Shown here one piece after another: positions 37,300-46,875 of a stretch of 64,000 nt of DNA. The DNA is from Pantoea latae (GTDB taxonomy: Bacteria > Pseudomonadota > Gammaproteobacteria > Enterobacterales > Enterobacteriaceae). Position 1 is the first letter of the stretch. Each line of letters opens with the position of its first letter. Below the pieces are notes generated by a model. The model was not told the origin of the DNA, searched no databases, and worked only from the letters and a program-made list of their open reading frames with translations. The DNA is taken from assembly GCF_002077695.1 (NCBI RefSeq), contig NZ_MWUE01000005.1, positions 63,265-127,264 of the forward strand. The letters run 5' to 3'. The translations under genes and the position numbers were made by a program.

Positions 37300-39375
37300 A
37301 TGAAAGAGAGCGCACTGGATCGCGCGGCAGTCGCCGCCGGGATTTCCCTGACCTATACCAACGCCAAAGGCGAGCCGGAAGCCATTAGCGACGACACTAA
37401 AACGGCGCTGCTGGCGGTTATGGGCGATGCGCGCCAGGAGAAGGGCGCGCCGCTGCCGCCGGTGCAGGTCTTCAGCGGCGGCGCCGCGCGACAGCTTGAG
37501 CCGCAAGGGCGCGGCCGCTATCAGTGGCGGCTGCGCAGCGAAAAGGGCCGCGAGTTTAGCGGCGAACTCGAGGCGGGCGAGCCGTTTACGCTGCCGTCGC
37601 CCCTCGGCCACGGCTACCACCAGCTGACGCTGAGCAAGGGCAAAAAAGCGTGGCAGACGCGCATTATTCTGACGCCGCGCCGCTGCTGGCTGCCGGCGCC
37701 GCTGCGCAACGGCGAGAAGCGCTGGGGCGCGCTGGTGCAGCTTTACACCGTGCGCTCCGCCGATAACTGGGGCATCGGCGATTTCGGCGACCTGCAACAG
37801 CTGCTGGAGCAGGTGGCGCGCCAGGGCGGCGACTTCGTCGGGCTTAATCCGCTGCATGCGCTCTATCCCGCCACGCCCGATTTTGCCAGCCCCTACAGCC
37901 CCTCATCGCGGCGCTGGCTAAATATTATCTATATCAGCGTGGCGCAGCTGGAGGACTTTCAGAACAGCGCGGCGGCGCAGAAGTGGTGGAGCGCGGCGAA
38001 AACCCAGCGCGCGCTGGCGAAGGCGCGCGACAGCGAATTTGTCGACTACGCGGCGGTGATGGCACTGAAGCTCGCCGCGCTGCGTCACGCCTGGGCGCAG
38101 TTTAGCCAGCGCGCGGAAGAGGATGCGCAGCGTCAGGCGTTTGCCGATTTCGTGCGCGACGGCGGCGACAGCCTGCGCTACCAGGCGGCCTATGATGGCC
38201 TGCAGGCGGAACGTCGTGCCGAGGATGATCAGGCCTGGGGCTGGCCCGCCTGGCCGGAAAGCTGGCGCAGCAGCCAGTCGCCCGAGGTGCAGCGCTGGTG
38301 TGAGACGCACCAAGAGGAGATCGCCTTCTGGCAGTGGCTGCAGTGGCTGGCGCAAACCCAGTTTGCCCAGTGCTGGGCGCGCAGCCAGGCGTTGAACATG
38401 ACGGTGGGCCTCTATCGCGATCTGGCGGTCGGCGTCGCAGAAGGCAGCGCGGAAACCTGGCACGATCCCGAGCTTTATCGTCTGGAAGCCTCGGTCGGCG
38501 CGCCGCCGGACCGTCTTGGTCCGCTGGGGCAAAACTGGGGCCTGCCGCCGATGGATCCGCATGTGATGCGCGCGCGCGGCTACCAGCCGTTTATCGACAT
38601 GCTGCGCGCCAATATGCGCGACTGCGGCGCGCTGCGCATCGATCACGTGATGGCGCTGCTGCGACTGTGGTGGGTGCCGAAAGGGGAAACCGCCGATAAA
38701 GGCGCCTACGTCAGCTATCCGGTGCAGGATCTGCTGGGCGTGCTGGCGCTGGAAAGCCAGCGGCATCGCTGTATGGTAATTGGCGAAGATCTTGGCACCG
38801 TGCCGCCGGAAATCGTCGGCCTGCTGCGCGCCAGCGGCGTCTTCTCCTGGAAGGTAATGTGGTTCGAGCAGCAGCGCGACGGCCGCTATCGCCTGCCTGG
38901 CGACTATCCGCGCCAGTCGATTGCCAGCGCCAGCACGCACGATCTGCCGACGCTGAGCGGCTTCTGGAACGCCGGCGACTTCGCGCTGGGTGAAAAGCTC
39001 AAGCTTTATCCCGGCAAAGCGGTTTTGCAGTCGCTGCATGAACAGCGGGCGAAGCAGAAGCAGGCGCTGCTGGACGCGCTTCATCAGGCGGGCGCGATGC
39101 CAGCGCGCAGCGCGCGTCAGGCGGAGAAGCTGGAGATGACGCCCGCGCTCAATCTGGCGATGCATAAGTTTCTGGCGGCGACCGGCAGCGCGCTGTTAGG
39201 CCTGCAGCCAGAGGACTGGATCGGCATGACCACCCCGGTCAACGTGCCGGGCACGGTCGATCAATATCCCAACTGGCGACGCAAGCTGACGCAGCCGCTG
39301 GAGACGATCTTTGCGGATAAAGCGGTAGTGAAACTGCTGAAAGCGGTGAGCCAGACGCGGAAAGGGGAGTCGTAA
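37300..39375 (+). CDS. malQ: 4-alpha-glucanotransferase (amylomaltase) MalQ
   Basis: MalQ shuffles glucose units between maltodextrins and releases glucose, linking maltose and glycogen turnover. It is 691 aa (694 in E. coli), GH77 family. The nucleophile Asp is in CGALRIDHVMALLRLWWVP, the acid/base Glu in VIGEDLGTVPPE and the third Asp in ASTHDLPTLSGFW. It stands alone here: malP and malT, its E. coli neighbours, are not in the window, and I saw no clear MalT box upstream. GGGGAG precedes the start. Confidence 0.97.
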   Translation: MKESALDRAAVAAGISLTYTNAKGEPEAISDDTKTALLAVMGDARQEKGAPLPPVQVFSGGAARQLEPQGRGRYQWRLRSEKGREFSGELEAGEPFTLPSPLGHGYHQLTLSKGKKAWQTRIILTPRRCWLPAPLRNGEKRWGALVQLYTVRSADNWGIGDFGDLQQLLEQVARQGGDFVGLNPLHALYPATPDFASPYSPSSRRWLNIIYISVAQLEDFQNSAAAQKWWSAAKTQRALAKARDSEFVDYAAVMALKLAALRHAWAQFSQRAEEDAQRQAFADFVRDGGDSLRYQAAYDGLQAERRAEDDQAWGWPAWPESWRSSQSPEVQRWCETHQEEIAFWQWLQWLAQTQFAQCWARSQALNMTVGLYRDLAVGVAEGSAETWHDPELYRLEASVGAPPDRLGPLGQNWGLPPMDPHVMRARGYQPFIDMLRANMRDCGALRIDHVMALLRLWWVPKGETADKGAYVSYPVQDLLGVLALESQRHRCMVIGEDLGTVPPEIVGLLRASGVFSWKVMWFEQQRDGRYRLPGDYPRQSIASASTHDLPTLSGFWNAGDFALGEKLKLYPGKAVLQSLHEQRAKQKQALLDALHQAGAMPARSARQAEKLEMTPALNLAMHKFLAATGSALLGLQPEDWIGMTTPVNVPGTVDQYPNWRRKLTQPLETIFADKAVVKLLKAVSQTRKGES

Positions 39376-39380
39376 ACAGG

Positions 39381-39405
39381 GCGCGACAGTCGATGACTGT
39401 CGCGC
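39381..39405. terminator. Hairpin between convergent malQ and nfuA
   Basis: GCGCGACAGTC (39381-39391) and GACTGTCGCGC (39395-39405) form a perfect 11-bp stem with a GAT loop. No T run on either side. Confidence 0.65.
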
Positions 39406-39415
39406 AGAGCAGCGA

Positions 39416-39991
39416 TTAGTAGTAGGAGTGCTCGCCGCGCTGGTGCTCGGTGAGATCGCGCACGCCTTTCAGCTCCGGGAAAGCGGCCAGCAGCTCTTTT
39501 TCGATGCCGTCTTTCAGGGTGACGTCGATCATTGAGCAGCCGTTACAGCCGCCACCGAACTGCAGAATGGCGTAGCCGTCGTCAGTGATTTCCATCAGCG
39601 ACACGCGACCACCGTGACCCGCCAGCTGCGGGTTGATCTGCGCCTGCAGCAGATATTCGACGCGTTCAACCATTGGCGCGTCGTCAGAAACCTTGCGCAT
39701 TTTGGCGTTCGGCGCTTTCAGCGTCAGCTGCGAGCCGAGATTGTCGGTGACAAAGTCGATTTCCGCGTCTTCAAGGTAGGGCGCGCTCAGTTCGTCAACG
39801 TAGGCCGAAAGCTTCTCGAACTTCAGCTCCGTGTCGGTGGCTTCTACCGCGTCCGGCGGACAGTAAGAGACGCCGCATTCGGCGGTTGGCGTACCCGGGT
39901 TAATGACGAATACGCGGATTTGGGTGCCATCTTCCTGTTTTGACAGCAGTTTTGCGAAATGCTCCTGGGCAGAGTCTGTAATTCGGATCAT
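39416..39991 (-). CDS. nfuA: Fe-S cluster carrier protein NfuA
   Basis: NfuA carries 4Fe-4S clusters to client proteins such as aconitase and lipoyl synthase under stress. It is 191 aa: a degenerate A-type domain (about 1-95) and a C-terminal Nfu domain with the cluster-binding CxxC in [11 protein letters not shown] (about residues 149-152). The start ATG 39991 is directly downstream of an IscR-type palindrome. Confidence 0.98.
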   Translation of the reverse strand: MIRITDSAQEHFAKLLSKQEDGTQIRVFVINPGTPTAECGVSYCPPDAVEATDTELKFEKLSAYVDELSAPYLEDAEIDFVTDNLGSQLTLKAPNAKMRKVSDDAPMVERVEYLLQAQINPQLAGHGGRVSLMEITDDGYAILQFGGGCNGCSMIDVTLKDGIEKELLAAFPELKGVRDLTEHQRGEHSYY

Positions 39992-40003
39992 GGCAATTGC
40001 TCA

Positions 40004-40028
40004 ATAGTTGACTAATTTAGTTGGTTAT
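40004..40028 (-). promoter_or_regulatory. IscR type-1-like operator at nfuA
   Basis: On the minus strand the 25-base palindrome ATA-N4-ACT-N5-AGTC-N3-TAT (40028 to 40004) fits the IscR type-1 pattern (ATAsyyGACT...AGTCrrsTAT) with few mismatches. It ends 13 bases before the nfuA start. Regulation of nfuA by IscR is known in E. coli. Confidence 0.65.
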
Positions 40029-40049
40029 AATACGCCCATCACCGACGCT

Positions 40050-40730
40050 CTACAAGGTACGGCACAGGCACCAGATTTGTACGCTGGCCGCGCCCTGCGC
40101 CAGCAAAATGCGGCTAATTTCTCCCACGGTATGACCCGTCGTCACCACATCGTCTATCAGGGCGATATGGCGTCCGCGCACGGCGATTTCAAGGCGGAAG
40201 GCGCCGCGCACGTTGCGACGGCGCTGCGAGGCGCTGAGCTGATGCTGCAGCGCGCCGCGCCGCCTGCGACGCACGGCATCGCGAAACTCGCAGCCTAGCC
40301 AGCGCGCCAGCGGCTGTGCCAGCAGCGCCGCCTGATTATAGCCGCGCTGGCAGGCGCGCCTTTTATGCAGCGGCACGCACAGCAGCAGATCCGGCCGAGC
40401 CAGTCCGCGCGTGCGGTGAGCGTCCAGCCAGCTTAGCAAAAGCAGCCGCGCCAGCATCACCCTGAGTGCGGTAACGCGGGAAAACTTCAGCTGCTGCACC
40501 CAGCGGCGCAGCGGCGGCTGATAGCCGCTGACGCAGACCAATGCCTGCCACGCCGGCGGCGTACGCAGACAGCGGCCGCAGGCGATGCGGCAGGAGGCGG
40601 CGGGCAAGCCGCAGCGCGGACAGAGGATCGGCAACGGCGGCAGGGCGCGCAGACAGACGCTGCACAATCCATGCGCGGCGAGGCGCAGCGGCAGCTGGCA
40701 TAGCCAACAGAGGGCGGGCATTGGTAGCAT
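40050..40730 (-). CDS. gntX: ComF-like phosphoribosyltransferase-fold protein GntX
   Basis: A 226-aa ComF/GntX family protein. The N-terminus has four CxxC-type cysteine pairs that could bind zinc (CWLC, CSVC, CPRC, CGRC). The C-terminal half is a PRTase-like fold with the PRPP loop IALIDDVVTTGHT. In E. coli GntX is needed for using DNA as a nutrient, which links it to the hof cluster at the far end of the window. It is divergent from bioH over only 35 bases. Confidence 0.94.
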   Translation of the reverse strand: MLPMPALCWLCQLPLRLAAHGLCSVCLRALPPLPILCPRCGLPAASCRIACGRCLRTPPAWQALVCVSGYQPPLRRWVQQLKFSRVTALRVMLARLLLLSWLDAHRTRGLARPDLLLCVPLHKRRACQRGYNQAALLAQPLARWLGCEFRDAVRRRRRGALQHQLSASQRRRNVRGAFRLEIAVRGRHIALIDDVVTTGHTVGEISRILLAQGAASVQIWCLCRTL

Positions 40731-40765
40731 AGCGGCCTCCTTAACGTTTTACGGGATAGTAACTG

Positions 40766-41542
40766 ATGACCTCGCTTTACTGGCACACCTGCGGAGAAGG
40801 GAATGTGGATCTTGTGCTGCTGCACGGATGGGGGCTGAACGCCGAAGTGTGGCAAAGCATTGTGCCGCGACTTAGCCCGCATTTTCGCCTGCACCTGGTC
40901 GATCTGCCGGGCTATGGCCGCAGCCGGCGAGCCGGCGCGCTGTCGCTGGAGGAGATGGCGCAACAGCTGCTGCCGCATTTGCCCGCCCGCGCGCTGCTGC
41001 TGGGCTGGTCACTGGGCGGGCTGGTGGCGACCGAGCTGGCGCTGCGCGTGCCACAGCAGGTCGCGGGATTGATCAGCGTCGCCTCGTCGCCCTGTTTTAC
41101 CGCCAGCGAGTCATGGCCGGGCATTAAGCCAGAAACGCTGGAAACCTTTCGGGCGCAGCTCAACAGCGACTTCCAGCGCACCGTCGAACGCTTTCTGGCG
41201 CTGCAGACGCTGGGCACCGACAGCGCGCGTCAGGATGCGCGCCGCTTAAAAGAGGTGGTGCTGGCGCAGCCGATGCCGCCGGTCGAGGTGCTGGACGGTG
41301 GGCTGGCGATCCTGCGTGAGGTGGATTTACGCCCTCGGCTGTCGCAGCTCAGCGTGCCGTTTTTGCGTCTCTATGGCGCGCTCGACGGGCTAGTCCCGCG
41401 CCGCATCGCCGCGCAGCTCGACGCGGCGCTGCCCGCTTCGCCTTCCGTGGTGATGGAGAAAGCCGCGCACGCGCCGTTTATTTCGCATCCTGACGCCTTC
41501 TGTCAGCATATTCTTGATTTCAGTCGAGAGTTTTGCGGTTAA
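40766..41542 (+). CDS. bioH: Pimeloyl-ACP methyl ester esterase BioH
   Basis: BioH removes the methyl ester from pimeloyl-ACP, ending the early stage of biotin synthesis. It is a 258-aa alpha/beta hydrolase. The catalytic Ser is in [11 protein letters not shown] (about residue 82), the Asp in [12 protein letters not shown] (about residue 207) and the His in [12 protein letters not shown] (about residue 235). Location beside gntX is conserved with E. coli. Confidence 0.97.
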   Translation: MTSLYWHTCGEGNVDLVLLHGWGLNAEVWQSIVPRLSPHFRLHLVDLPGYGRSRRAGALSLEEMAQQLLPHLPARALLLGWSLGGLVATELALRVPQQVAGLISVASSPCFTASESWPGIKPETLETFRAQLNSDFQRTVERFLALQTLGTDSARQDARRLKEVVLAQPMPPVEVLDGGLAILREVDLRPRLSQLSVPFLRLYGALDGLVPRRIAAQLDAALPASPSVVMEKAAHAPFISHPDAFCQHILDFSREFCG

Positions 41543-41711
41543 ACCCGGCGCGCAGCTGGCATTTTTTCCGGCAGCGACAATACTTTCCTGGTAAGCATGG
41601 CCGCTTCATGATGTGAATTGTCCAGGGAGAGGATAATGAGGTTCCATCTCGCCTGACGCATTCGGCGTCTGCTTACATCTCACATAACGGAAATGAATGA
41701 GGGGTACTGTA

Positions 41712-41981
41712 ATGAAGGTGATGAAATGGGTTGTCGCTTCGATGGTGATGGGTGCGGTGTCGTTTTCGGCGTTTGCGGCCAAGGAAGTGACCAAAGAAGA
41801 AGTGAAGAAAATGAATCTTCAGAAGATCGGCACGGTGAACACCACGGCGGAAACCACCTCGCCAATGGACGCCAAGCGCGAGCTTTCTAAACAGGCTGAT
41901 GAAAAAGGAGGGAAATACTTCCTGGTGATCGCAGGCCGTGAACACGGCAAATTCAGCGCCACCGCAGAAGTCTATAAGTAA
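41712..41981 (+). CDS. DUF1471 (YhcN/BhsA/McbA) family periplasmic protein
   Basis: An 89-aa secreted protein with a signal peptide ending near residue 23 (SFSAFA before AKEVTKEE). The mature part matches the DUF1471 fold: a KIGTVNTTAE strand, a helix (MDAKRELSKQADEKGG) and the final YFLVIAGREHGKFSATAEVYK strands. Relatives are induced by stress and affect biofilm or surface properties; a precise role cannot be given. ATG 41712 is chosen over ATG 41697 because GAGGGG precedes it at seven bases. It ends directly against the convergent sugar phosphorylase gene. Confidence 0.9.
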   Translation: MKVMKWVVASMVMGAVSFSAFAAKEVTKEEVKKMNLQKIGTVNTTAETTSPMDAKRELSKQADEKGGKYFLVIAGREHGKFSATAEVYK

Positions 41982-43673
41982 TCAGCTTTTTAACCAGACA
42001 AACTGCCAGGCATCCAGCGTTATCCGCTGGGTGCCATCAATTCTCTCTCCCGTCACGATATCCTGAAAAAGGCGCGCCTCCGGCAGCGTTGTCTCCACGC
42101 TTTTGCCGCTCAGATTGAACACGCACAGCAGCCCGTTATCCTGCTGCTGCGGCGCATGGCGCTTCAGCACCAGCAGCGCATTGTCGCTGTCATAGAGCCG
42201 CATCGGGTTATCGGGATGAAAAGCTGACTGGCGCGTGCGCAGCTGGATCAGCTGGCTCAGGCGGGTGTAGATGGCGTGACGCAGCGTGTCGTTCTGCGCC
42301 AGCGCCGCCTCTATCGCCGCCAGATCGAACTTCTGCCGGTTGATGGCGCGGTTGTGCCCGGCGGCCTTAACGCCTTCATAGTCGTTGCGCGATCCGAGAA
42401 TGCTCTGGATATAGATGGCGGGCACGCCGGGAAACGCCAGCAGAATGGCATGAGCCAGTAAAAAGCGCCGCAGGCGCGTGTCGTCGCTGTCCTGCTGGCG
42501 GTTAAGGGCATCGAGATAGGTGACGTTGATTTCGTAAGGGCTGGTGGTGCCGTCCGGGTTGTTTTTATAGGAAACCAGCGCCCCTTCCAGCGCCAGGTCG
42601 CGCACCAGCGCCACGATTTCCACTTCAGAGAGAATGCCGCGCGCCGGATTGAGCCCAATGCCGTCGTGCGAGGCCAGAAAGTTAAAAAAAGTGGTTCCGC
42701 CATTGCCTGGCTCCAGCGCGCCGGCCCACTGGCGCAGCGCGCGTCCTGAGCCAGAGTGAATGGCGTGCAGCACCAGCGGCGGCAGAGAGAACTGGTAGAC
42801 CATCTGCGCCTCGTCATGGCCGTCGCCGAAGTAGCTGACGTTATCTTTATGCGGCACGTTGGTTTCCGTGATAATCACCGTGCCGGGCGCGACCGTGTCG
42901 GCAATGGCGCGAAACAGCTTCACCAGCAGATGGGTTTTCTCCAGATGGATGCAGCGCGTGCCGGGCGTTTTCCACATATAGCCCACGGCGTCGAGGCGCA
43001 CGTAGTCCGCCCCTTTTTGCAGGTAGTCGAGCAGCACCTCCACCATGCGGATCAGCACCTCGGGATTGCCGAAGTTAAGATCGATCTGATCGGCGCTGAA
43101 GGTGGTCCAGATAAAGCGCGTTTCGCCGCTGGCCATCTCGAACGGCGTCAGCAGCGGCGAGGTGCGTGGCCGCGTTACGGCGCTAAGATCGGTAGCGGGC
43201 GGCATGCTGATAAAGAAGTCGTCCCAGCCGGGATCGAGCGCCAGATAGTGTTTGAACCAGGCGCTGTGGGCGGACATATGGTTGCAGACAAAGTCGAACA
43301 TCAGGCGCGTCTCCTGATGCAGCCGCGCGACGTCGGGCCACTCGCCGCACAGCGGATTGACCTGATGGTAATCAATCACGGAGAAGCCGTCGTCGGAGGA
43401 GTAGGGGAAAAAGGGCAGCAGATGCACCAGCGGAAAGGAGGCCTGCAGATGCTGCTGGTAGAAGCGGGAAAAGCTCTGCAGCGTCGGCTTGTCCGTCTCG
43501 CGGAACTGATCGGCGTAGGTGATCAGCACCACGTCCTGTTCGTCCCAGTGCGCTTTGCGCGGCAGTTTAATCGCGTCGCGCGCGGCGGCGATGCGGCTCA
43601 GCAAGCGCGCTCGCGCCGCCTGGGGAAAGGTGTCGGCATAGATTTTATCAAGCAGCGCTGTGATCGTTTCCAT
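41982..43673 (-). CDS. GH13_18 sugar phosphorylase (sucrose/glucosylglycerate phosphorylase type)
   Basis: A 563-aa enzyme of the sucrose phosphorylase subfamily, which reversibly cleaves an alpha-glucoside with phosphate to give glucose-1-phosphate. The N-terminal LITYADQFRETDKPTLQSF, the LPFFPYSSDDGFSVIDYHQVNP block and the nucleophile Asp in DYVRLDAVGYMWKTPGT are visible; the acid/base Glu is in VIITETNVPH and the third Asp in LASHDGIGLNPARG. The nearest E. coli relative is YcjM (glucosylglycerate phosphorylase), so the substrate could be glucosylglycerate, sucrose or a related glucoside. The E. coli ycj transporter genes are not alongside. Confidence 0.88.
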   Translation of the reverse strand: METITALLDKIYADTFPQAARARLLSRIAAARDAIKLPRKAHWDEQDVVLITYADQFRETDKPTLQSFSRFYQQHLQASFPLVHLLPFFPYSSDDGFSVIDYHQVNPLCGEWPDVARLHQETRLMFDFVCNHMSAHSAWFKHYLALDPGWDDFFISMPPATDLSAVTRPRTSPLLTPFEMASGETRFIWTTFSADQIDLNFGNPEVLIRMVEVLLDYLQKGADYVRLDAVGYMWKTPGTRCIHLEKTHLLVKLFRAIADTVAPGTVIITETNVPHKDNVSYFGDGHDEAQMVYQFSLPPLVLHAIHSGSGRALRQWAGALEPGNGGTTFFNFLASHDGIGLNPARGILSEVEIVALVRDLALEGALVSYKNNPDGTTSPYEINVTYLDALNRQQDSDDTRLRRFLLAHAILLAFPGVPAIYIQSILGSRNDYEGVKAAGHNRAINRQKFDLAAIEAALAQNDTLRHAIYTRLSQLIQLRTRQSAFHPDNPMRLYDSDNALLVLKRHAPQQQDNGLLCVFNLSGKSVETTLPEARLFQDIVTGERIDGTQRITLDAWQFVWLKS

Positions 43674-43769
43674 CGCGAATTGGGTGCCACGTCCCGGGTT
43701 GTTTTTTATGCAGGCGTGTTTTCAGCGTAGCGTTAAGAAGGGGATTTTCAACTTTGCAGCGGTGGTTGC

Positions 43770-43800
43770 GCGCGCCCGGCGCGGAATCAGCCGGGCGCGC
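43770..43800. terminator. Hairpin downstream of yhgF
   Basis: GCGCGCCCGGC (43770-43780) and GCCGGGCGCGC (43790-43800) form a perfect 11-bp stem with a nine-base loop between the yhgF stop and the start of the phosphorylase gene. There is no long T run. Confidence 0.65.
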
Positions 43801-43811
43801 GTGGGGCTAAG

Positions 43812-46145
43812 TCAGCGTTTTTTGCCGAACGCCGCCGCCAGCGCATCGCCCATCGCGCTGTTGCCGGCGGGCTGGCTGCTCTGGCGCGGACGCGGCTTCG
43901 CGCCGCCGGCTGGACGGGCGTTATCGCGCGGCGCGCTGCGGCCGTTGCCGCTGCTGCGCGCGTTGCTGTCGCCTGGCTGCTCATCCAGCCGCATGGTCAG
44001 CGCGATGCGCTTGCGCGGCAGATCGACCTCCATCACTTTGACCTTCACGATATCGCCCGCTTTCACCACCTGATGCGGATCTTCGACGAACTTGTCCGAC
44101 AGCGAAGAGATATGCACCAGACCGTCCTGATGCACGCCGATATCGACAAAGGCGCCGAAGTTGGTGACGTTGGTCACCGCGCCTTCCAGCACCATGCCCG
44201 GCAGCAGATCGTTCAGGGTTTCGACGCCTTCGGCGAACTGCGCGGTCTTGAACTCAGGGCGCGGATCGCGGCCCGGTTTTTCCAGCTCTTTAATAATGTC
44301 GGTCACGGTCGGCAGGCCGAAGCGCTCGTCGGTAAAATCCACCGCTTTCACGCTGCGCAGGCTGGAGGGATTGCCCATCAGCTCGTTTAGCGCCTGCTCG
44401 GTGGCCGCCAGAATACGCTCCACCACCGGATAGGCTTCCGGATGCACCGTTGAGGCGTCGAGCGGGTTATCGCCGTGGTTGATGCGCAGGAAGCCGGCGC
44501 ACTGCTCAAAAGCTTTCGGGCCGAGGCGGCTCACCTTCAGCAACTGCTGACGGTTCTGGAAGCGGCCGTTCTCATCGCGCCAGCTGACAATATTCTGCGC
44601 CATCATGCGCGTCAGACCCGCGACGCGGGTCAGCAGCGGCACAGAGGCGGTATTGAGATCGACGCCGACCGCGTTCACGCAGTCTTCCACCACCGCGTCC
44701 AGCTTCTTCGCCAGCTGGCTCTGGCTGACGTCGTGCTGATACTGGCCGACGCCGATCGATTTCGGATCGATCTTCACCAGCTCCGCCAGCGGATCCTGCA
44801 GGCGTCGCGCGATAGAGACGGCGCCGCGCAGCGAAACGTCGAGATTGGGGAACTCCAGCGCCGCCAGCTCAGAGGCGGAGTAGACCGAGGCGCCCGCTTC
44901 GCTGACGATCACTTTCTGCGCGGTCACATGCGGATACTGTTTCTGCACCTCAAGGAAGAAGCGCTCTGTCTCGCGCGAGGCGGTGCCGTTGCCGATCGCC
45001 ACCAGTTCGACCTGATGTTTCGCGCAGAGCGCGGCGACCGCGGTGGCGGCTTTCGCCGCCTGGCCGGTGTGCGGATAGATAGTGTCGGTGGCGACCAGCT
45101 TGCCGGTGGCGTCCACCACCGCGACCTTCACGCCGGTGCGCAGGCCGGGATCGAGGCCCATGGTGGCGCGCATACCCGCCGGGGCCGCCATCAGCAGATC
45201 GTGCAGGTTGCGGGCGAAGACGTTGATCGCTTCATCTTCGGCGCGCTCGCGCACCGTGCCCATCAGCTCCGTCTCCAGATGCAGCATCACTTTAATGCGC
45301 CAGGTCCAGCTCACCACCGCCTTGCGCCAGCCGTCGGCCGGCGCGCCGTTAAGGCGCAGATTAAGGTGCTCGGCGATCAGCGTTTCGCCGTGGCTTTCGC
45401 GCGGCGGCTCGTCGAACTGCGGATCGGCGTTCAGCGAAAGCTGCAGAATGCCTTCGTTGCGGCCGCGCAGCATCGCCAGCGCGCGGTGCGACGGCACGCT
45501 GTGCAGCGCTTCGTGATGATCGAAGTAGTCGCGGAATTTGGCCCCTTCCTGCTCTTTGCCTTCCACCACGCGCGACACCAGATGCGCATTTTTCCACAGG
45601 TAGTCGCGCACCTTCGCCAGCAGCGCGGCGTCTTCGGCGAAGCGCTCCATCAGGATATAGCGCGCGCCGTCCAGCGCGGCGCGCACGTCGGCAACGCCTT
45701 TGTCAGCGTCGACATACTGCGCGGCCAGCTGCTCGGGATCCTGCGACGGATCCTGCCACAGCGTCTCGGCCAGCGGTTGCAGACCCGCTTCGATGGCGAT
45801 CTGACCGCGGGTGCGGCGCTTGAGTTTATAGGGCAGGTAGAGGTCTTCGAGTTCGGTTTTGTTCAGCGTGGCGTTAATCGCCCCGGCGAGTTCGTCGGTG
45901 AGTTTGCTCTGATCGGCAATGGATTTCAGAATCGACTGGCGGCGCTCTTCCAGTTCGCGCAGGTAGCCGAGACGCGTCTCCAGCTGGCGCAGTTGGGTAT
46001 CGTCCAGACCGCCGGTCACCTCTTTACGATAGCGTGCGATAAACGGCACGGTGTTCCCTTCGTCCAGCAGACGCACGGCGGCTTCAACTTGCTCCGCACG
46101 CGCCTGCAGCTCACTGGCAATAATGTGGCTGAGATCTTTCATCAT
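43812..46145 (-). CDS. yhgF: Tex-family RNA-binding transcription accessory protein YhgF
   Basis: Tex proteins bind nucleic acids and interact with the transcription and translation machinery; the exact role in enterics is unsettled. It is 777 aa. An N-terminal helical domain ([22 protein letters not shown]), a YqgF/RuvC-like domain ([30 protein letters not shown]), a helix-hairpin-helix region ([14 protein letters not shown]) and a C-terminal S1 domain ([20 protein letters not shown]) appear in the usual order. The last 60 residues are Arg/Gly/Pro-rich. Start at ATG 46145 or 46142. Confidence 0.97.
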   Translation of the reverse strand: MMKDLSHIIASELQARAEQVEAAVRLLDEGNTVPFIARYRKEVTGGLDDTQLRQLETRLGYLRELEERRQSILKSIADQSKLTDELAGAINATLNKTELEDLYLPYKLKRRTRGQIAIEAGLQPLAETLWQDPSQDPEQLAAQYVDADKGVADVRAALDGARYILMERFAEDAALLAKVRDYLWKNAHLVSRVVEGKEQEGAKFRDYFDHHEALHSVPSHRALAMLRGRNEGILQLSLNADPQFDEPPRESHGETLIAEHLNLRLNGAPADGWRKAVVSWTWRIKVMLHLETELMGTVRERAEDEAINVFARNLHDLLMAAPAGMRATMGLDPGLRTGVKVAVVDATGKLVATDTIYPHTGQAAKAATAVAALCAKHQVELVAIGNGTASRETERFFLEVQKQYPHVTAQKVIVSEAGASVYSASELAALEFPNLDVSLRGAVSIARRLQDPLAELVKIDPKSIGVGQYQHDVSQSQLAKKLDAVVEDCVNAVGVDLNTASVPLLTRVAGLTRMMAQNIVSWRDENGRFQNRQQLLKVSRLGPKAFEQCAGFLRINHGDNPLDASTVHPEAYPVVERILAATEQALNELMGNPSSLRSVKAVDFTDERFGLPTVTDIIKELEKPGRDPRPEFKTAQFAEGVETLNDLLPGMVLEGAVTNVTNFGAFVDIGVHQDGLVHISSLSDKFVEDPHQVVKAGDIVKVKVMEVDLPRKRIALTMRLDEQPGDSNARSSGNGRSAPRDNARPAGGAKPRPRQSSQPAGNSAMGDALAAAFGKKR

Positions 46146-46245
46146 CGATTCTGTCTTGCTTACAGGGTTAAAAAACAGGGGACAGTTATACGGACTGAAA
46201 AGTGAAATTGCCAGCGATGCGGCTGGCTTTCAGCGATATTCTGAA

Positions 46246-46722
46246 TCAGGCGTCTGGATAGGAAATGGCGTTGACGTACCAGAGCGCCGGACCCGCCGGT
46301 GTCTCGACCATCGCCGCGTCGCCCACCTCTTTTTTCAGCAGCGCGCGCGCCATTGGCGAGTCGATAGAGATGTAATCTTTGCGGCCGAAAATCTCGTCGT
46401 AGCCAACAATGCGGAAGCGTTTTATTTCGCCGTCGTCATTCTCGACTTCGACCCAGGCGCCGAAAAAGACCTTGCCGTCCTGCTGCGGCGAATAGTCGAC
46501 AATGCGCAGCGACTCGAGGCTTTTGGTCAGATAACGCACGCGGCGATCGATTTCGCGCAGCCGTTTTTTATTGTACTGGTAGTCGGCGTTTTCGCTGCGA
46601 TCGCCGAGGCTGGCGGCCCAGGTCACCTTCTTTGTGACTTCGGGACGCTCTTCGCGCCAGAGATAGTCGAGTTCGGCCTTCAGCTTATCGAAGCCTTCGC
46701 GAGTGATCAGTCGGGTTTTCAT
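46246..46722 (-). CDS. greB: Transcription elongation factor GreB
   Basis: GreB enters the secondary channel of RNA polymerase and stimulates cleavage of backtracked transcripts. It is 158 aa, the E. coli length, from ATG 46722. An upstream in-frame ATG at 46764 would add an unrelated hydrophobic leader. The N-terminal coiled coil carries the acidic tip in GDRSENADYQYNKKRLREID, and the C-terminal FKBP-like domain has FRIVGYDEIFGRKDYISIDSP. In E. coli greB lies between yhgF and ompR, as here. Confidence 0.97.
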   Translation of the reverse strand: MKTRLITREGFDKLKAELDYLWREERPEVTKKVTWAASLGDRSENADYQYNKKRLREIDRRVRYLTKSLESLRIVDYSPQQDGKVFFGAWVEVENDDGEIKRFRIVGYDEIFGRKDYISIDSPMARALLKKEVGDAAMVETPAGPALWYVNAISYPDA

Positions 46723-46775
46723 GCGTAGCGACTCAGAAAGAAACAGGCAGGCAGTGTAAAGCAAAGCGGGCGCGG

Positions 46776-46832
46776 CAAAAAAGAGTCGGGGAACAGGTTT
46801 TCAACGGTGAAAACCCCTTGTTGCGTTCCCCG
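46776..46832 (-). terminator. Terminator of the YjbE-like gene
   Basis: CGGGGAAC (46787-46794) pairs with GTTCCCCG (46825-46832), and inside it GGTTTTCA pairs with TGAAAACC. On the minus strand the hairpin is followed by CTCTTTTTT, a good intrinsic terminator. Confidence 0.85.
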
Positions 46833-46875
46833 GTGGCGAAACGGGCAGGGTCAAAAAGTCAGAAAGCAAAAAGTG

